A stretch of 24,715 bases of DNA from Patescibacteria group bacterium. GTDB taxonomy: Bacteria > Patescibacteriota > Minisyncoccia > Minisyncoccales > JASEJS01. Position numbers and translations under genes: made by a program. Numbering within the stretch: the stretch's first letter is position 1; each line of letters opens with the position of its first letter. The notes under the pieces were generated by a model that was not told where the DNA came from, ran no database searches, and saw only the letters and a program-made list of their open reading frames with translations. Positions 14,171-21,058 of the stretch are shown piece after piece. The stretch lies in assembly GCA_030016765.1 (NCBI GenBank), contig JASEJS010000004.1, positions 1 through 24,715 of the forward strand, written 5' to 3'.

Positions 14171-14235
14171 CAACCCCATAAAACAAAACCATGAACATTT
14201 TGTTTGAGAAAAATGAGTTTCATATCTCTTGAATT

Positions 14236-14272
14236 CAAAAATAAAAAAATTCGGGGGATATTAATCTCCCCC
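14236..14272 (-). terminator. Rho-independent terminator of the 53-residue gene
   Basis: On the - strand: stem GGGGGA (14272-14267) / TCCCCC (14258-14253), eight-base loop, followed after GAA by a run of seven T and then ATTTTT. It ends the transcript of the small gene at 14308-14469, keeping it separate from gltX. Confidence 0.85.
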
Positions 14273-14307
14273 TATTCTAATTTTAAATGAACTTTGCTAC
14301 TTTTTAC

Positions 14308-14469
14308 TTATCCCCTAAGTTCTTTTTTCATCCCTGGCCATTTTTCTTTATCTCTCTTTATTTGTGCGAGAGATTCTTCGAACAATATCTCTGCCAACTC
14401 CTCAGTTATTGCACCTGCGCTACCAAGACGAACTTTTGTCAAGATTTCTACAACAGGACCACCACTCAA
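14308..14469 (-). CDS. Small soluble protein, 53 residues, unannotated type
   Basis: Read from TTG 14469: MSGGPVVEILTKVRLGSAG, then AITEELAEILFEESLAQIKR and DKEKWPGMKKELRG, stop TAA. A perfect ribosome site AGGAGGTG lies 9 bases upstream. GTG 14481 in the same frame would add MKKK but falls inside that ribosome site. The protein looks mainly helical and charged, with no signal or membrane segment. It has its own promoter (14513-14542) and terminator (14236-14272), so it is a complete stand-alone unit although very short. No family is recognised. The 53-bp stretch of alternating acidic and hydrophobic residues suggests a binding protein, but that is a guess. Confidence 0.7.
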   Translation of the reverse strand: MSGGPVVEILTKVRLGSAGAITEELAEILFEESLAQIKRDKEKWPGMKKELRG

Positions 14470-14512
14470 TTTCTTTTTCACCTCCTATTTAATTTTTTAA
14501 TTTCCATCTATA

Positions 14513-14542
14513 ATAGTATTATTTTTGATAGTATTATGTCAA
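14513..14542 (-). promoter_or_regulatory. Promoter with operator-like direct repeats for the 53-residue gene
   Basis: On the - strand: TTGACA (14542-14537), 18-base spacer, TACTAT (14518-14513). Two identical 10-bp repeats ATAGTATTAT (14513-14522 and 14528-14537, + strand) have a period of 15 bp and overlap the -35 end and the -10. This is a plausible repressor or activator site. Confidence 0.6.
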
Positions 14543-14586
14543 GGGGTACGAACTCAAAGAATTTCTTCGAATATTCTAATAAATCT

Positions 14587-14620
14587 ATCGACTTAATAAA
14601 CGGCCGTTTACTAAGTTGAT
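14587..14620. repeat. 34-bp palindrome with CGGCCG core between murG and the small gene
   Basis: Core ACTTAATAAACGG / CCGTTTACTAAGT pairs with one mismatch, and the outer ATC / GAT extends pairing to 34 bp with one G-T pair. The core AACGGCCGTT recalls the ACGGCCGT centre of the dinB palindrome, and the length equals that of the murL palindrome. It lies just downstream of the murG stop. Confidence 0.6.
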
Positions 14621-14641
14621 GAATTTTAGCAAGAAAAATAA

Positions 14642-15763
14642 TCATTTTAAGTAATCTATAATATATTGGGCGATTTTTTTGGCAGCTTCTGGTTTGGCAA
14701 ATTCTTTGGCAGCTTTTGCCATTTTCTCTAATTTTTCTGGATGAGAAAATAGATATTTTAATTTTTCTAAGAAAAAATGTGGAGTTAAATTTTTCTCTTC
14801 AATTACTATAGAAGCTCCAGATTGAGCATAGGCATAGGCATTTTTAACCTGATGATTCTGAGCAGCCTCTGGCAAGGGGATTAAAATAGATGGTTTTCCC
14901 CAGGCAGCGATTTCAAAAATACTTCCAGAGCCTGCCCGGCTAACAATTAAATCAGCAGCAGCATAGGCCTGTTTTATTTCTGGCTCTTTTAAAAAGGGGA
15001 AAAGGTGATAATATTTTTCTAAATCTTTAGTAATCACCACTTTTGATTCAGCTCTAACTTCCTTAAAATTTTTCTCTCCACATTGGTGAATTAATTCAAA
15101 ATTGGTTAAAATATCTGGTAAGATTTGCAAAATAATATCGTTAATCCTCTGAGCTCCCTGGGAGCCTCCCAAAATCAAAATTATAGGTTTCTCATTAGTT
15201 AATTTAAACAGATCTTTAGCTGCTTCTTTTGAACCTTCTAAAATCTCTCTCCTAATGGGATTACCAACCAAAATCATTTTCTCCAGTTTGAAATATTCAG
15301 TTTTTGGAAAGGAGACAAAAATTCTTAAAGAAAATTTACCTAAAAATCTATTAGCCAAACCCGGAGCAACATCTGATTCATGTAAAAAAATTGGAATATC
15401 TAAAATCCAGCCAGAAATTACTGAAGGTAAAGAACCATACCCCCCTTTGCTGAAGATTAAATCGGGAGCTAAAAAGAAAATATAAAAAAAGGCCTGAAAG
15501 ATTCCAATTGGAATTTTAAATAGAATGTCAATCAGATTTTGGAAAAGACTTTTCCATTCTAAATACCTTCTTATTTTTCCAGCTAAAATGGCTTTAACCT
15601 TTATTCCCTCTTGGGAAAGTAACATTTCCCCAAATTCGTCTTTGGGACCTAGATAAAAAAACTGAAGATCCTTTTTTGGATAAATCCTCCTTATTTCTCT
15701 AGAAATGGCAATTATAGGCAAAACATGGCCACCAGTGCCACCCCCAGTAAATAATATCTTCAT
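14642..15763 (-). CDS. murG: UDP-GlcNAc:undecaprenyl-pyrophosphoryl-MurNAc-pentapeptide GlcNAc transferase
   Basis: Adds GlcNAc to lipid I to make lipid II on the inner face of the membrane (GT28 family, GT-B fold). N-terminal lipid-I domain: MKILFTGGGTGGHVLPIIAI with GGGTGGH at residues 7-13, FSKGGYGSLPSVI, and FLHESDVAPGLANR. C-terminal UDP-GlcNAc domain: ILGGSQGAQRIND, the AADLIVSRAGSGSIFEIAAWGKPSILIPLPEAAQNHQ block (seen as VSRAGSGSIFEIAAWGKPS and PLPEAAQNHQ), and a C-terminal helix. The 373-residue length is normal. Its ATG overlaps the ftsW stop by four bases (15760-15763), so the two are translationally coupled. Confidence 0.96.
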   Translation of the reverse strand: MKILFTGGGTGGHVLPIIAISREIRRIYPKKDLQFFYLGPKDEFGEMLLSQEGIKVKAILAGKIRRYLEWKSLFQNLIDILFKIPIGIFQAFFYIFFLAPDLIFSKGGYGSLPSVISGWILDIPIFLHESDVAPGLANRFLGKFSLRIFVSFPKTEYFKLEKMILVGNPIRREILEGSKEAAKDLFKLTNEKPIILILGGSQGAQRINDIILQILPDILTNFELIHQCGEKNFKEVRAESKVVITKDLEKYYHLFPFLKEPEIKQAYAAADLIVSRAGSGSIFEIAAWGKPSILIPLPEAAQNHQVKNAYAYAQSGASIVIEEKNLTPHFFLEKLKYLFSHPEKLEKMAKAAKEFAKPEAAKKIAQYIIDYLK

Positions 15764-16878
15764 ATATTTTTTGAGATATTCAATAAAATTCCCACTCCAA
15801 TTAATTCTGCTATCAAAGCCGATCCTCCGTAGCTAATAAATGGCAAAGGAATGCCAGTTAAAGGCAAAATTCCAATCATAGAGCCAATATTAATAAAGGC
15901 CTGCAAAGTTATCCAAGAACTAATTCCCAGAGCTGCTAGTTGAAAAAATTTATCTTTGCTGCTTTTTCCAATTTTAAACCCTCGCCATAAAAAAATTAAA
16001 AAAAGTAAAATCAAAATTAAGCTTCCTACAAATCCAGTTTCTTCAGCTAAAATGACAAAGATTGAATCAGAAATTGAGCCGGGCAAGAAGCCAAATTTTT
16101 GGCCAGAGATTCTTCCCAATCCTAAGCCTAAAATTCCTCCTGATCCTACTCCAATTAAAGCCTGTTTGATCTGATAGCCAATTCCCATTGGATCAATTTC
16201 TGGTTTGAAAAAAACTAAAAGTCGGGATAGCCGGTAAGGAGCAAGTTTGATTAAAGCAAAGAGACTTCCTCCCCCAACCAAAATTATTAAAATGCTATGC
16301 CAGAGAGGAGTTCCAGCTGAAAAATATAAGAAAGCAGCCACTAAAACAATTACCCCCAAAGTACTAATGTCTGGTTGAAAAATTAAAAACAAACTGATGA
16401 GCCCAATAACTATTAAAAAGGCAATTAAAGTTTGACTAAATTCTTCTTTTCTTTCAAATTTTGAGCAAAGTTTAGTCCTGGTAGTTAACCAACTAGCTAA
16501 ATAAAGGATGAAGGTCAATTTTAAAAATTCTGCTGGTTGAAAAGAAAAAGCTCCTACTGATATCCATCTGGCTGCTCCTCCAAAAATAGCTCCAATTTTT
16601 GGCAAAAAAACCATTCCCAATAAAATCAAATTCACAAAGAGAAAGATTGGAACCCACTTTTTTAAAAGTTCTAAAGGAATTCTAAAAACTAAAAAGGCTA
16701 AGATAATTCCTGGAATTAACCCAAATAATAATTGATGATTCAAATAATAATAAGTGGTACCAAATCTCTCTAAAGAAAGGGGGGCTGAGACACTAGATAG
16801 GATCAAAATCCCCAAAATCAATAAAACCCCGGTTACTCCGATTAAAATATAATCAGGATGACTATACTCTTTTACCAT
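15760..16878 (-). CDS. ftsW: Lipid II polymerase FtsW (SEDS family)
   Basis: Integral membrane peptidoglycan glycosyltransferase of the division machinery, about ten membrane helices. SEDS signatures: GGAARWISVGAFSFQPAEFLKL, FLIFQPDISTLGVI, GIGYQIKQALIGVGSGGILGLGLG (seen as QALIGVGSGGILGLGLG), DSIFVILAEETGFVGSL with the conserved acidic residues, and the C-terminal PLTGIPLPFISYGGSALIAE. It is 372 residues, complete. The start overlaps the end of murD by 17 bases and the end overlaps murG by 4, giving a tight murD-ftsW-murG unit. It could be RodA, but its position between murD and murG strongly favours FtsW. Confidence 0.94.
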   Translation of the reverse strand: MVKEYSHPDYILIGVTGVLLILGILILSSVSAPLSLERFGTTYYYLNHQLLFGLIPGIILAFLVFRIPLELLKKWVPIFLFVNLILLGMVFLPKIGAIFGGAARWISVGAFSFQPAEFLKLTFILYLASWLTTRTKLCSKFERKEEFSQTLIAFLIVIGLISLFLIFQPDISTLGVIVLVAAFLYFSAGTPLWHSILIILVGGGSLFALIKLAPYRLSRLLVFFKPEIDPMGIGYQIKQALIGVGSGGILGLGLGRISGQKFGFLPGSISDSIFVILAEETGFVGSLILILLFLIFLWRGFKIGKSSKDKFFQLAALGISSWITLQAFINIGSMIGILPLTGIPLPFISYGGSALIAELIGVGILLNISKNI

Positions 16879-18229
16879 ACTTTTTTACATATTTCTTGAA
16901 TAAATTACCCTTTTCTTTATAATCTCTAAAAATACTAAAACTACTTGAGGCACAAGATAAAAGACAAATCTTTCCTTTTTGAGTATGCTCATAAGCTAAT
17001 TTTACGGCATCTCTCATATTATCAACAAAAAAATGTCTTGGTAATTTTAATGCCATGGCATAATTTTTACTCCAATGGTGGAAAGTAAGTTTTAGAACCC
17101 TCCAAATTTTTTCTCCAGTAGTGGGAAAGAGAATTAGATTTTTTATATTTTTATTTTTTAAAATATATTTAACTAATTTTTTAAAGTTAATCTTTCTATC
17201 ATAACCACCTAAGATAATCGTTTGAGCCCTTTTTCCTAAAGCTTCTAAAGCGAAAATAGTAGTTTCGGGAATAGTCGATAGAGCATCATTGTAAAAAGTG
17301 ATTCCCTTGAAAGTTCCCACCAATTCTAATCTATGAGGTAATGGTTTAAAATTTCTAATTGCCTTAGTAATCTTCTCATCTGAGATTCCAAAAATTTTTG
17401 CTACTTCAATCGCTGCTGCCACATTTTGGAGATTAAATTCTCCTTTTAGCGGAATATCTTCAATTTTAATTCCATCCAATTTTATAGGAATCTTTTTGGC
17501 CTTGGATTTTTTAACGACCTCTTTGATAATTTGATCTTGAGAATTGTAAATTAGATAATCTTTTTTAGTCTGCCAACGAAAAATATTAGTTTTAGCTTTT
17601 ATATATTCTTTAAAATTTTTGTAATAATCTAAGTGCTCAGGATAGATATTTAAAAAAACAGCAATCTGAGGACTTTTTTTGAGATTATACAGTTGATGAC
17701 TGGATAACTCGTAAACATAAACATCTTTTGGAGTAGCTGAAAATAAGAGATTTAAAACCGGCTTTCCAATATTCCCTACCAAATGAGCCTTAATTCCACC
17801 TTTTTTTAATATCTGATAAATTAAAGAAGCAGTGGTACTTTTCCCTTTAGTGCCAGTAATACCAACAATTTTTCCGGGACAATTTTCAAAGAAAATTTCA
17901 GTCTGTGAGGTAATTCTTTGTTTTTTAGTAACAAAAGGAGCTATTACTTTTGGTAGAATCCCGGGAGATTTAATTATTACCTCATAATCTTTAAGTGCTT
18001 TAAGATAATTTTCCCCCAAATGTAATTTTATACTAATTTTTCTGCGATCGCAGGAGACAGCGAATATTATTTTTTTTACTTTTTCATCGAGCTTTTTAAA
18101 TTCTAATCTATCTGCCACTCCTAAAACTTTTTTAGAAAAAATTCTTCTTAGAAACTTAAAATTATCCATCCCTTCTTTTCCTAAACCTAAAATTAAAATT
18201 TTTTTGTTTTTTAATTCATTTAACTTCAT
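16862..18229 (-). CDS. murD: Mur ligase of the MurD family, probably the L-Glu-specific MurD2 type
   Basis: ATP-dependent ligase that adds glutamate to UDP-MurNAc-L-Ala. Domains: N-terminal nucleotide fold (ILILGLGKEGMDN), central Mur ligase ATPase with P-loop GTKGKST at 126-132 and VGNIGKPVL, and a C-terminal domain with FYNDALSTIPETTIFALEAL at 312-331 and ILGGYDRKINF. Classical D-Glu MurD enzymes have N/D-S-K-A-T-N at the glutamate site. Here it is NDALSTIPET, lacking the Lys, as I recall for MurD2 enzymes that use L-Glu. The nearby murL gene supports this. Residues 56-66 (FAVSCDRRKIS) look like an extra loop and contain a GCGATCGC octamer. 455 residues; own promoter predicted. Confidence 0.88.
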   Translation of the reverse strand: MKLNELKNKKILILGLGKEGMDNFKFLRRIFSKKVLGVADRLEFKKLDEKVKKIIFAVSCDRRKISIKLHLGENYLKALKDYEVIIKSPGILPKVIAPFVTKKQRITSQTEIFFENCPGKIVGITGTKGKSTTASLIYQILKKGGIKAHLVGNIGKPVLNLLFSATPKDVYVYELSSHQLYNLKKSPQIAVFLNIYPEHLDYYKNFKEYIKAKTNIFRWQTKKDYLIYNSQDQIIKEVVKKSKAKKIPIKLDGIKIEDIPLKGEFNLQNVAAAIEVAKIFGISDEKITKAIRNFKPLPHRLELVGTFKGITFYNDALSTIPETTIFALEALGKRAQTIILGGYDRKINFKKLVKYILKNKNIKNLILFPTTGEKIWRVLKLTFHHWSKNYAMALKLPRHFFVDNMRDAVKLAYEHTQKGKICLLSCASSSFSIFRDYKEKGNLFKKYVKKYGKRV

Positions 18230-18236
18230 TTTCTAT

Positions 18237-18265
18237 ATCATAAATTAAAATCTCTTATAAATCAA
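18237..18265 (-). promoter_or_regulatory. Promoter of murD-ftsW-murG, implying a near-leaderless mRNA
   Basis: On the - strand: TTGATT (18265-18260), 17-base spacer, TATGAT (18242-18237). Transcription would begin about seven bases later, at or within a base or two of the murD ATG (18229). No Shine-Dalgarno precedes murD. The -35 abuts the T-tract of the upstream terminator. Confidence 0.55.
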
Positions 18266-18300
18266 AAAAAGAAGGGGCTATTTGAATGTGGCCCCTTTTT
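18264..18300 (-). terminator. Rho-independent terminator after the 45-residue membrane peptide gene
   Basis: On the - strand: AAGGGGC / GCCCCTT (7 bp, perfect), twelve-base loop, then CTTTTTTT. It separates the small gene, and murL before it, from murD. Confidence 0.9.
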
Positions 18301-18305
18301 CCTTC

Positions 18306-18443
18306 TTAGTTATTGCTATCGTTTTTCCACTTTAGAAATAATTTTTTAATTTTAGGTATTACCCAAAAAAATATCATGGGTAATACCCAAATTGCTAGTA
18401 ACATCCCTGCTATTATTAATAATATTATTTCTATTTCATCCAT
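18306..18443 (-). CDS. 45-residue single-helix membrane peptide
   Basis: ATG 18443 to TAA 18306: MDEIEIILLIIAGMLLAIWV, then LPMIFFWVIPKIKKLFLKWK and NDSNN. One or two hydrophobic segments are followed by a basic tail, giving an acidic-out/basic-in pattern of a small membrane protein. Promoter (18480-18508) and terminator (18264-18300) bracket it exactly, so it is very likely real although too short for routine calling. GGGGA lies just upstream as a weak ribosome site. Its location between murL and murD suggests, but does not prove, a link to wall synthesis. No family recognised. Confidence 0.65.
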   Translation of the reverse strand: MDEIEIILLIIAGMLLAIWVLPMIFFWVIPKIKKLFLKWKNDSNN

Positions 18444-18479
18444 TTTCCCCAGATTTACTTTGAAAAGAGCAATTTTAAT

Positions 18480-18508
18480 ATTATATATTTTTTAATAAAT
18501 TTTATCAA
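18480..18508 (-). promoter_or_regulatory. Sigma-70 promoter of the 45-residue peptide gene
   Basis: On the - strand: TTGATA (18508-18503), 17-base spacer, perfect TATAAT (18485-18480). The -35 overlaps the murL stop codon. Predicted leader is about 30 bases. Confidence 0.75.
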
Positions 18509-19938
18509 TACCAATTTCTTATTATTTTTATCAGAGTTTTTGGTATATGGTTTTTGTCATTCCAGGATTTTAACAATTTCTCAGATTCTTTTTCTAAATT
18601 TTGATATTTTGGTAAAATTCTATTTTCAAAATATTCTAAAAGAAAAGGAAATTTGAATTTTTCTCCACCTGGATATTTTTTCAGTTTTTTCAAGCTTAAG
18701 TAAAAGGCGATTAAATTTTCTTTTTTTGTTCCCACACATTCCAAGGGTTTAAATTTTTTCTCCCCAATTAACTCTTTCATTATTGGTAATAATTTCCTTT
18801 TTTCAAAAAGGTTTTCACCAAAAATTTTAATTACTTTTTTTGTTTCAATAAAAGGGTAAAGGGTGGCAAAAATAAAAAGACATTTAGGACAATTTTTACA
18901 CCATTTTTCAATTGGCTTTTTGGTTCCAGAAGCAGTTTTATAGGCCTCATTGCAGCTTAAGAAAGCAGAAAAATATTTTGGGTATTTGCTGAATAATTTG
19001 GCTATTTGAATTTCATACAAAGGTCGTAAAAAACTAAAATATTCAATCTCGGGTATTAAATATTTCTTTGAATAATTTCTAAATTTTTTCTCAAAATTGA
19101 AACTCTTTGACCATTGATGATTAATAATTTTTCCCAAATATTTGACATTACCTTCATTTGAACTTCTCTCATTTGAGAAAGCGATATATTTATAATTAAA
19201 AATAGCTGCTGTTAAGATACTCAAAAAAGCTAAATAAGCTGAAAAAGGAGTATGACCATTTAGAAATCCTTTTTGATTTAATTCTAGGAGCTTTTTATCA
19301 ATTCTCCGTCTCACAATAATTGGCTTTTTGCATCCAGCTATCTTCATTATTCTCTGAGCAGCTCCAGTGGGATTTAAAGAAAAGCAATTAATTTGTTTTT
19401 TCGCCTTTTTAAAGGCCTCTAAAGTTACCACTGAATCTTTTCCTCCCCCAATTGGTACTAAAATTCCATTTCGATTTAAGAACTCTTCGATTCTACATTT
19501 AAGTGCGATCGCATTAAAATGTAGAGTTTTAATTTTCAGGAAATTTGGTTTTTGGAAATTAATTTTATTTTCGTAAAAAAATTGGCCCATGCCCTTGATA
19601 ATTAAATCCTTCCACCATCTAATTTGTTCTTTATTTAAAGAACCAGCTTCAATTATTATTTCTGGAGAACAAGTTGCTTTCCAATAACTGGGAATTTCCA
19701 TCAAACCAAGATGGAAGACTAAATTATTTAATACCCTATCCCCTATTTTTTTTATTAGGGACTCGTCAATGTTCTCAATAACTACTTTTGGTCGAAAATA
19801 AATATTGGGTTCAATTTTAAAATTAAAAAAAATTTCAAAATTGTTATCTAATATTTTGTAAGAATAATTTTCATAAATAAATTTTGGGTGTCTTTTACGG
19901 AAATTTTGAATTTTGAATTGTAATTTTGCATTTTGCAT
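18505..19938 (-). CDS. murL: Putative UDP-MurNAc-L-Ala-L-Glu epimerase (MurL), PP-loop ATPase fold
   Basis: About 477 residues. The catalytic half is an ATP pyrophosphatase-like domain: ILVPIGGGKDSVVTLEAF with the PP-loop GGGKDS at 164-169, then SLNPTGAAQRI, FSNERSSNEGN, and a Cys cluster at 329-353 (LSCNEAY ... WCKNCPKCLFIFATLYPF) that I recall from MurL. MurL epimerises the L-Glu that MurD2 has added, using ATP. The adjacent MurD2-like ligase supports the call. ATG 19938 lies in a dispersed repeat and is the only ATG in frame before the conserved region (FIYENYSYKIL, from residue 20), so the first 19 residues are repeat-derived. A 34-bp palindrome encodes residues 138-149. Alternative: another PP-loop enzyme of unknown substrate. 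Confidence 0.78.
   Translation of the reverse strand: MQNAKLQFKIQNFRKRHPKFIYENYSYKILDNNFEIFFNFKIEPNIYFRPKVVIENIDESLIKKIGDRVLNNLVFHLGLMEIPSYWKATCSPEIIIEAGSLNKEQIRWWKDLIIKGMGQFFYENKINFQKPNFLKIKTLHFNAIALKCRIEEFLNRNGILVPIGGGKDSVVTLEAFKKAKKQINCFSLNPTGAAQRIMKIAGCKKPIIVRRRIDKKLLELNQKGFLNGHTPFSAYLAFLSILTAAIFNYKYIAFSNERSSNEGNVKYLGKIINHQWSKSFNFEKKFRNYSKKYLIPEIEYFSFLRPLYEIQIAKLFSKYPKYFSAFLSCNEAYKTASGTKKPIEKWCKNCPKCLFIFATLYPFIETKKVIKIFGENLFEKRKLLPIMKELIGEKKFKPLECVGTKKENLIAFYLSLKKLKKYPGGEKFKFPFLLEYFENRILPKYQNLEKESEKLLKSWNDKNHIPKTLIKIIRNWY
19492..19525. repeat. 34-bp palindromic element in frame inside murL
   Basis: Arms TCTACATTT / AAATGTAGA (perfect) around core TGCGATCGCA. It matches the element at 22022-22055 at 30 of 34 positions. 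It encodes TLHFNAIALKCR, immediately before the PP-loop domain, and keeps the frame open. It is best explained as an inserted palindromic repeat in a linker. Confidence 0.8.
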
Positions 19939-19954
19939 TTTGATTTTTGAATTT
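19901..19954. repeat. Dispersed ~50-bp repeat at the mraY-murL junction
   Basis: Its complement (TTCAAAAATCAAAATGCAAA...TTACAATTCAAAATTC) closely matches 189-240 between dnaK and dnaJ. It starts at the mraY stop codon and runs into murL, supplying the murL start codon and first residues (MQNAKLQFKIQNF). Confidence 0.8.
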
Positions 19955-21032
19955 ATCCTAAAAGGCGAATGGCTACTCCTAAAGTAGCAAAGACTGCACT
20001 TAGAATCCAAAATCGCATTGTGATTTGATGAGCTGGCCAACCTTTGGCTTCAAAATGATGATGAATTGGGGTAGAAAGCCAAATTTTCTTTTTTCGAAAT
20101 TTTTTTGATAACAATTGGAAAATTATTGAGCCTACCTCAATTACCATCAGACCAGCAATGATTGGCAAAACTGCTACTGAATCAGTTAAGAAAGCAACCA
20201 CGGCCATAGTTGAGGTTAATCCCAAAATTCCAGTTTCTCCCATATAAAATCTAGCTGGAGGAATATTAAACCATAAAAAAGCAAAAAGAGTGCCACAAAT
20301 TGTTGCACAAAAAGTAGCTAAATCTGCTTTTCCCTGAGAAAAAGCAATAATAGAAAAAGCACCAAAAATTGAAGCCAAAACCCCTCCTGATAATCCATCT
20401 AGGCCATCAATTACTCCTCCTGACCAGCAAGCTACCATTACTAAAATAAAGAGAGGGATTATCCATATTCCCAGAGTAATATCAATTCCTTCTGGAAAGT
20501 TGAAAATTAAGGGAAGGTGAATTGAATCCCAATTCAATTTATAATAAAACCATAATCCGCCAATCAATCCAATTAAAATAATGATTAACAATCTTCTAGT
20601 AAATTCCATTCCTCCTCCAATGTATTTCCCTTTACCAAAAACTTGCAAAATATCATCGATCAATCCCACTATTGAAGCTACTATCAAAGTGAAAAGGGGT
20701 AACCAGGTTTCATTCCTGGATAAAAAGTTCAATTTTTTAAGCCACCAGATCTCAAAAAAATTAGCTAAGAAAAAGAATAAAAAAATGACAATTGAAACCG
20801 AAAGCCAGATTAATACTCCCCCACCTCGGGGAACGGTCACTTCTCTTTCTTTGTGTAAAGAATAAAAAATTTCAGCTTCCTCTCCGGTAATAGTTTTCTT
20901 TCTAGGCTCTTTTTTCCAAAACTTAATTTTGTGTAAAAACTTAATTAAAATTGGAGCAAAAGTCATAGCTAAGCCAGCCGAAAAAGCAGCTAAAACCAAA
21001 ATTTTGATTAGATTAAAGGTGAAAATAGTCAT
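19953..21032 (-). CDS. mraY: Phospho-MurNAc-pentapeptide-transferase (MraY), divergent active site
   Basis: Membrane enzyme that joins phospho-MurNAc-pentapeptide to undecaprenyl phosphate to make lipid I. About ten membrane helices. Family marks: SIVGLIDDILQ with Asp126/127, IDGLDGLSGG with Asp209/212, WFNIPPARFYMGETG at 254-268, and PIHHHFEAKGWP with HHH at 324-326. Two motifs differ from the textbook form. The Asn pair of NxxNxTDG is replaced (CWSGGVIDG), and MGDTG is MGETG with Glu266. I recall similar MGETG forms in Parcubacteria, so this may be a lineage variant. ATG 21032 (MTIFTFNLIKILV) gives 359 residues; a GTG at 21065 overlapping the previous stop would add 11. murL follows directly. 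Confidence 0.92.
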   Translation of the reverse strand: MTIFTFNLIKILVLAAFSAGLAMTFAPILIKFLHKIKFWKKEPRKKTITGEEAEIFYSLHKEREVTVPRGGGVLIWLSVSIVIFLFFFLANFFEIWWLKKLNFLSRNETWLPLFTLIVASIVGLIDDILQVFGKGKYIGGGMEFTRRLLIIILIGLIGGLWFYYKLNWDSIHLPLIFNFPEGIDITLGIWIIPLFILVMVACWSGGVIDGLDGLSGGVLASIFGAFSIIAFSQGKADLATFCATICGTLFAFLWFNIPPARFYMGETGILGLTSTMAVVAFLTDSVAVLPIIAGLMVIEVGSIIFQLLSKKFRKKKIWLSTPIHHHFEAKGWPAHQITMRFWILSAVFATLGVAIRLLG

Positions 21033-21058
21033 AATAGCCAGGCAGACTTCTAACTGGA

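Noticed and set aside
14287..14619. + strand frame of 110 residues between gltX and murG
   Set aside because: Low-complexity Phe/Leu/Ser-rich sequence antisense to the 53-residue gene, with no ribosome site, and it covers the promoter repeats and the 34-bp palindrome.
18040..18056. Cyanobacterial HIP1 sites as evidence of cyanobacterial origin
   Set aside because: The octamer matches HIP1, but two of three copies are cores of a local palindromic repeat and the protein content is CPR-like.
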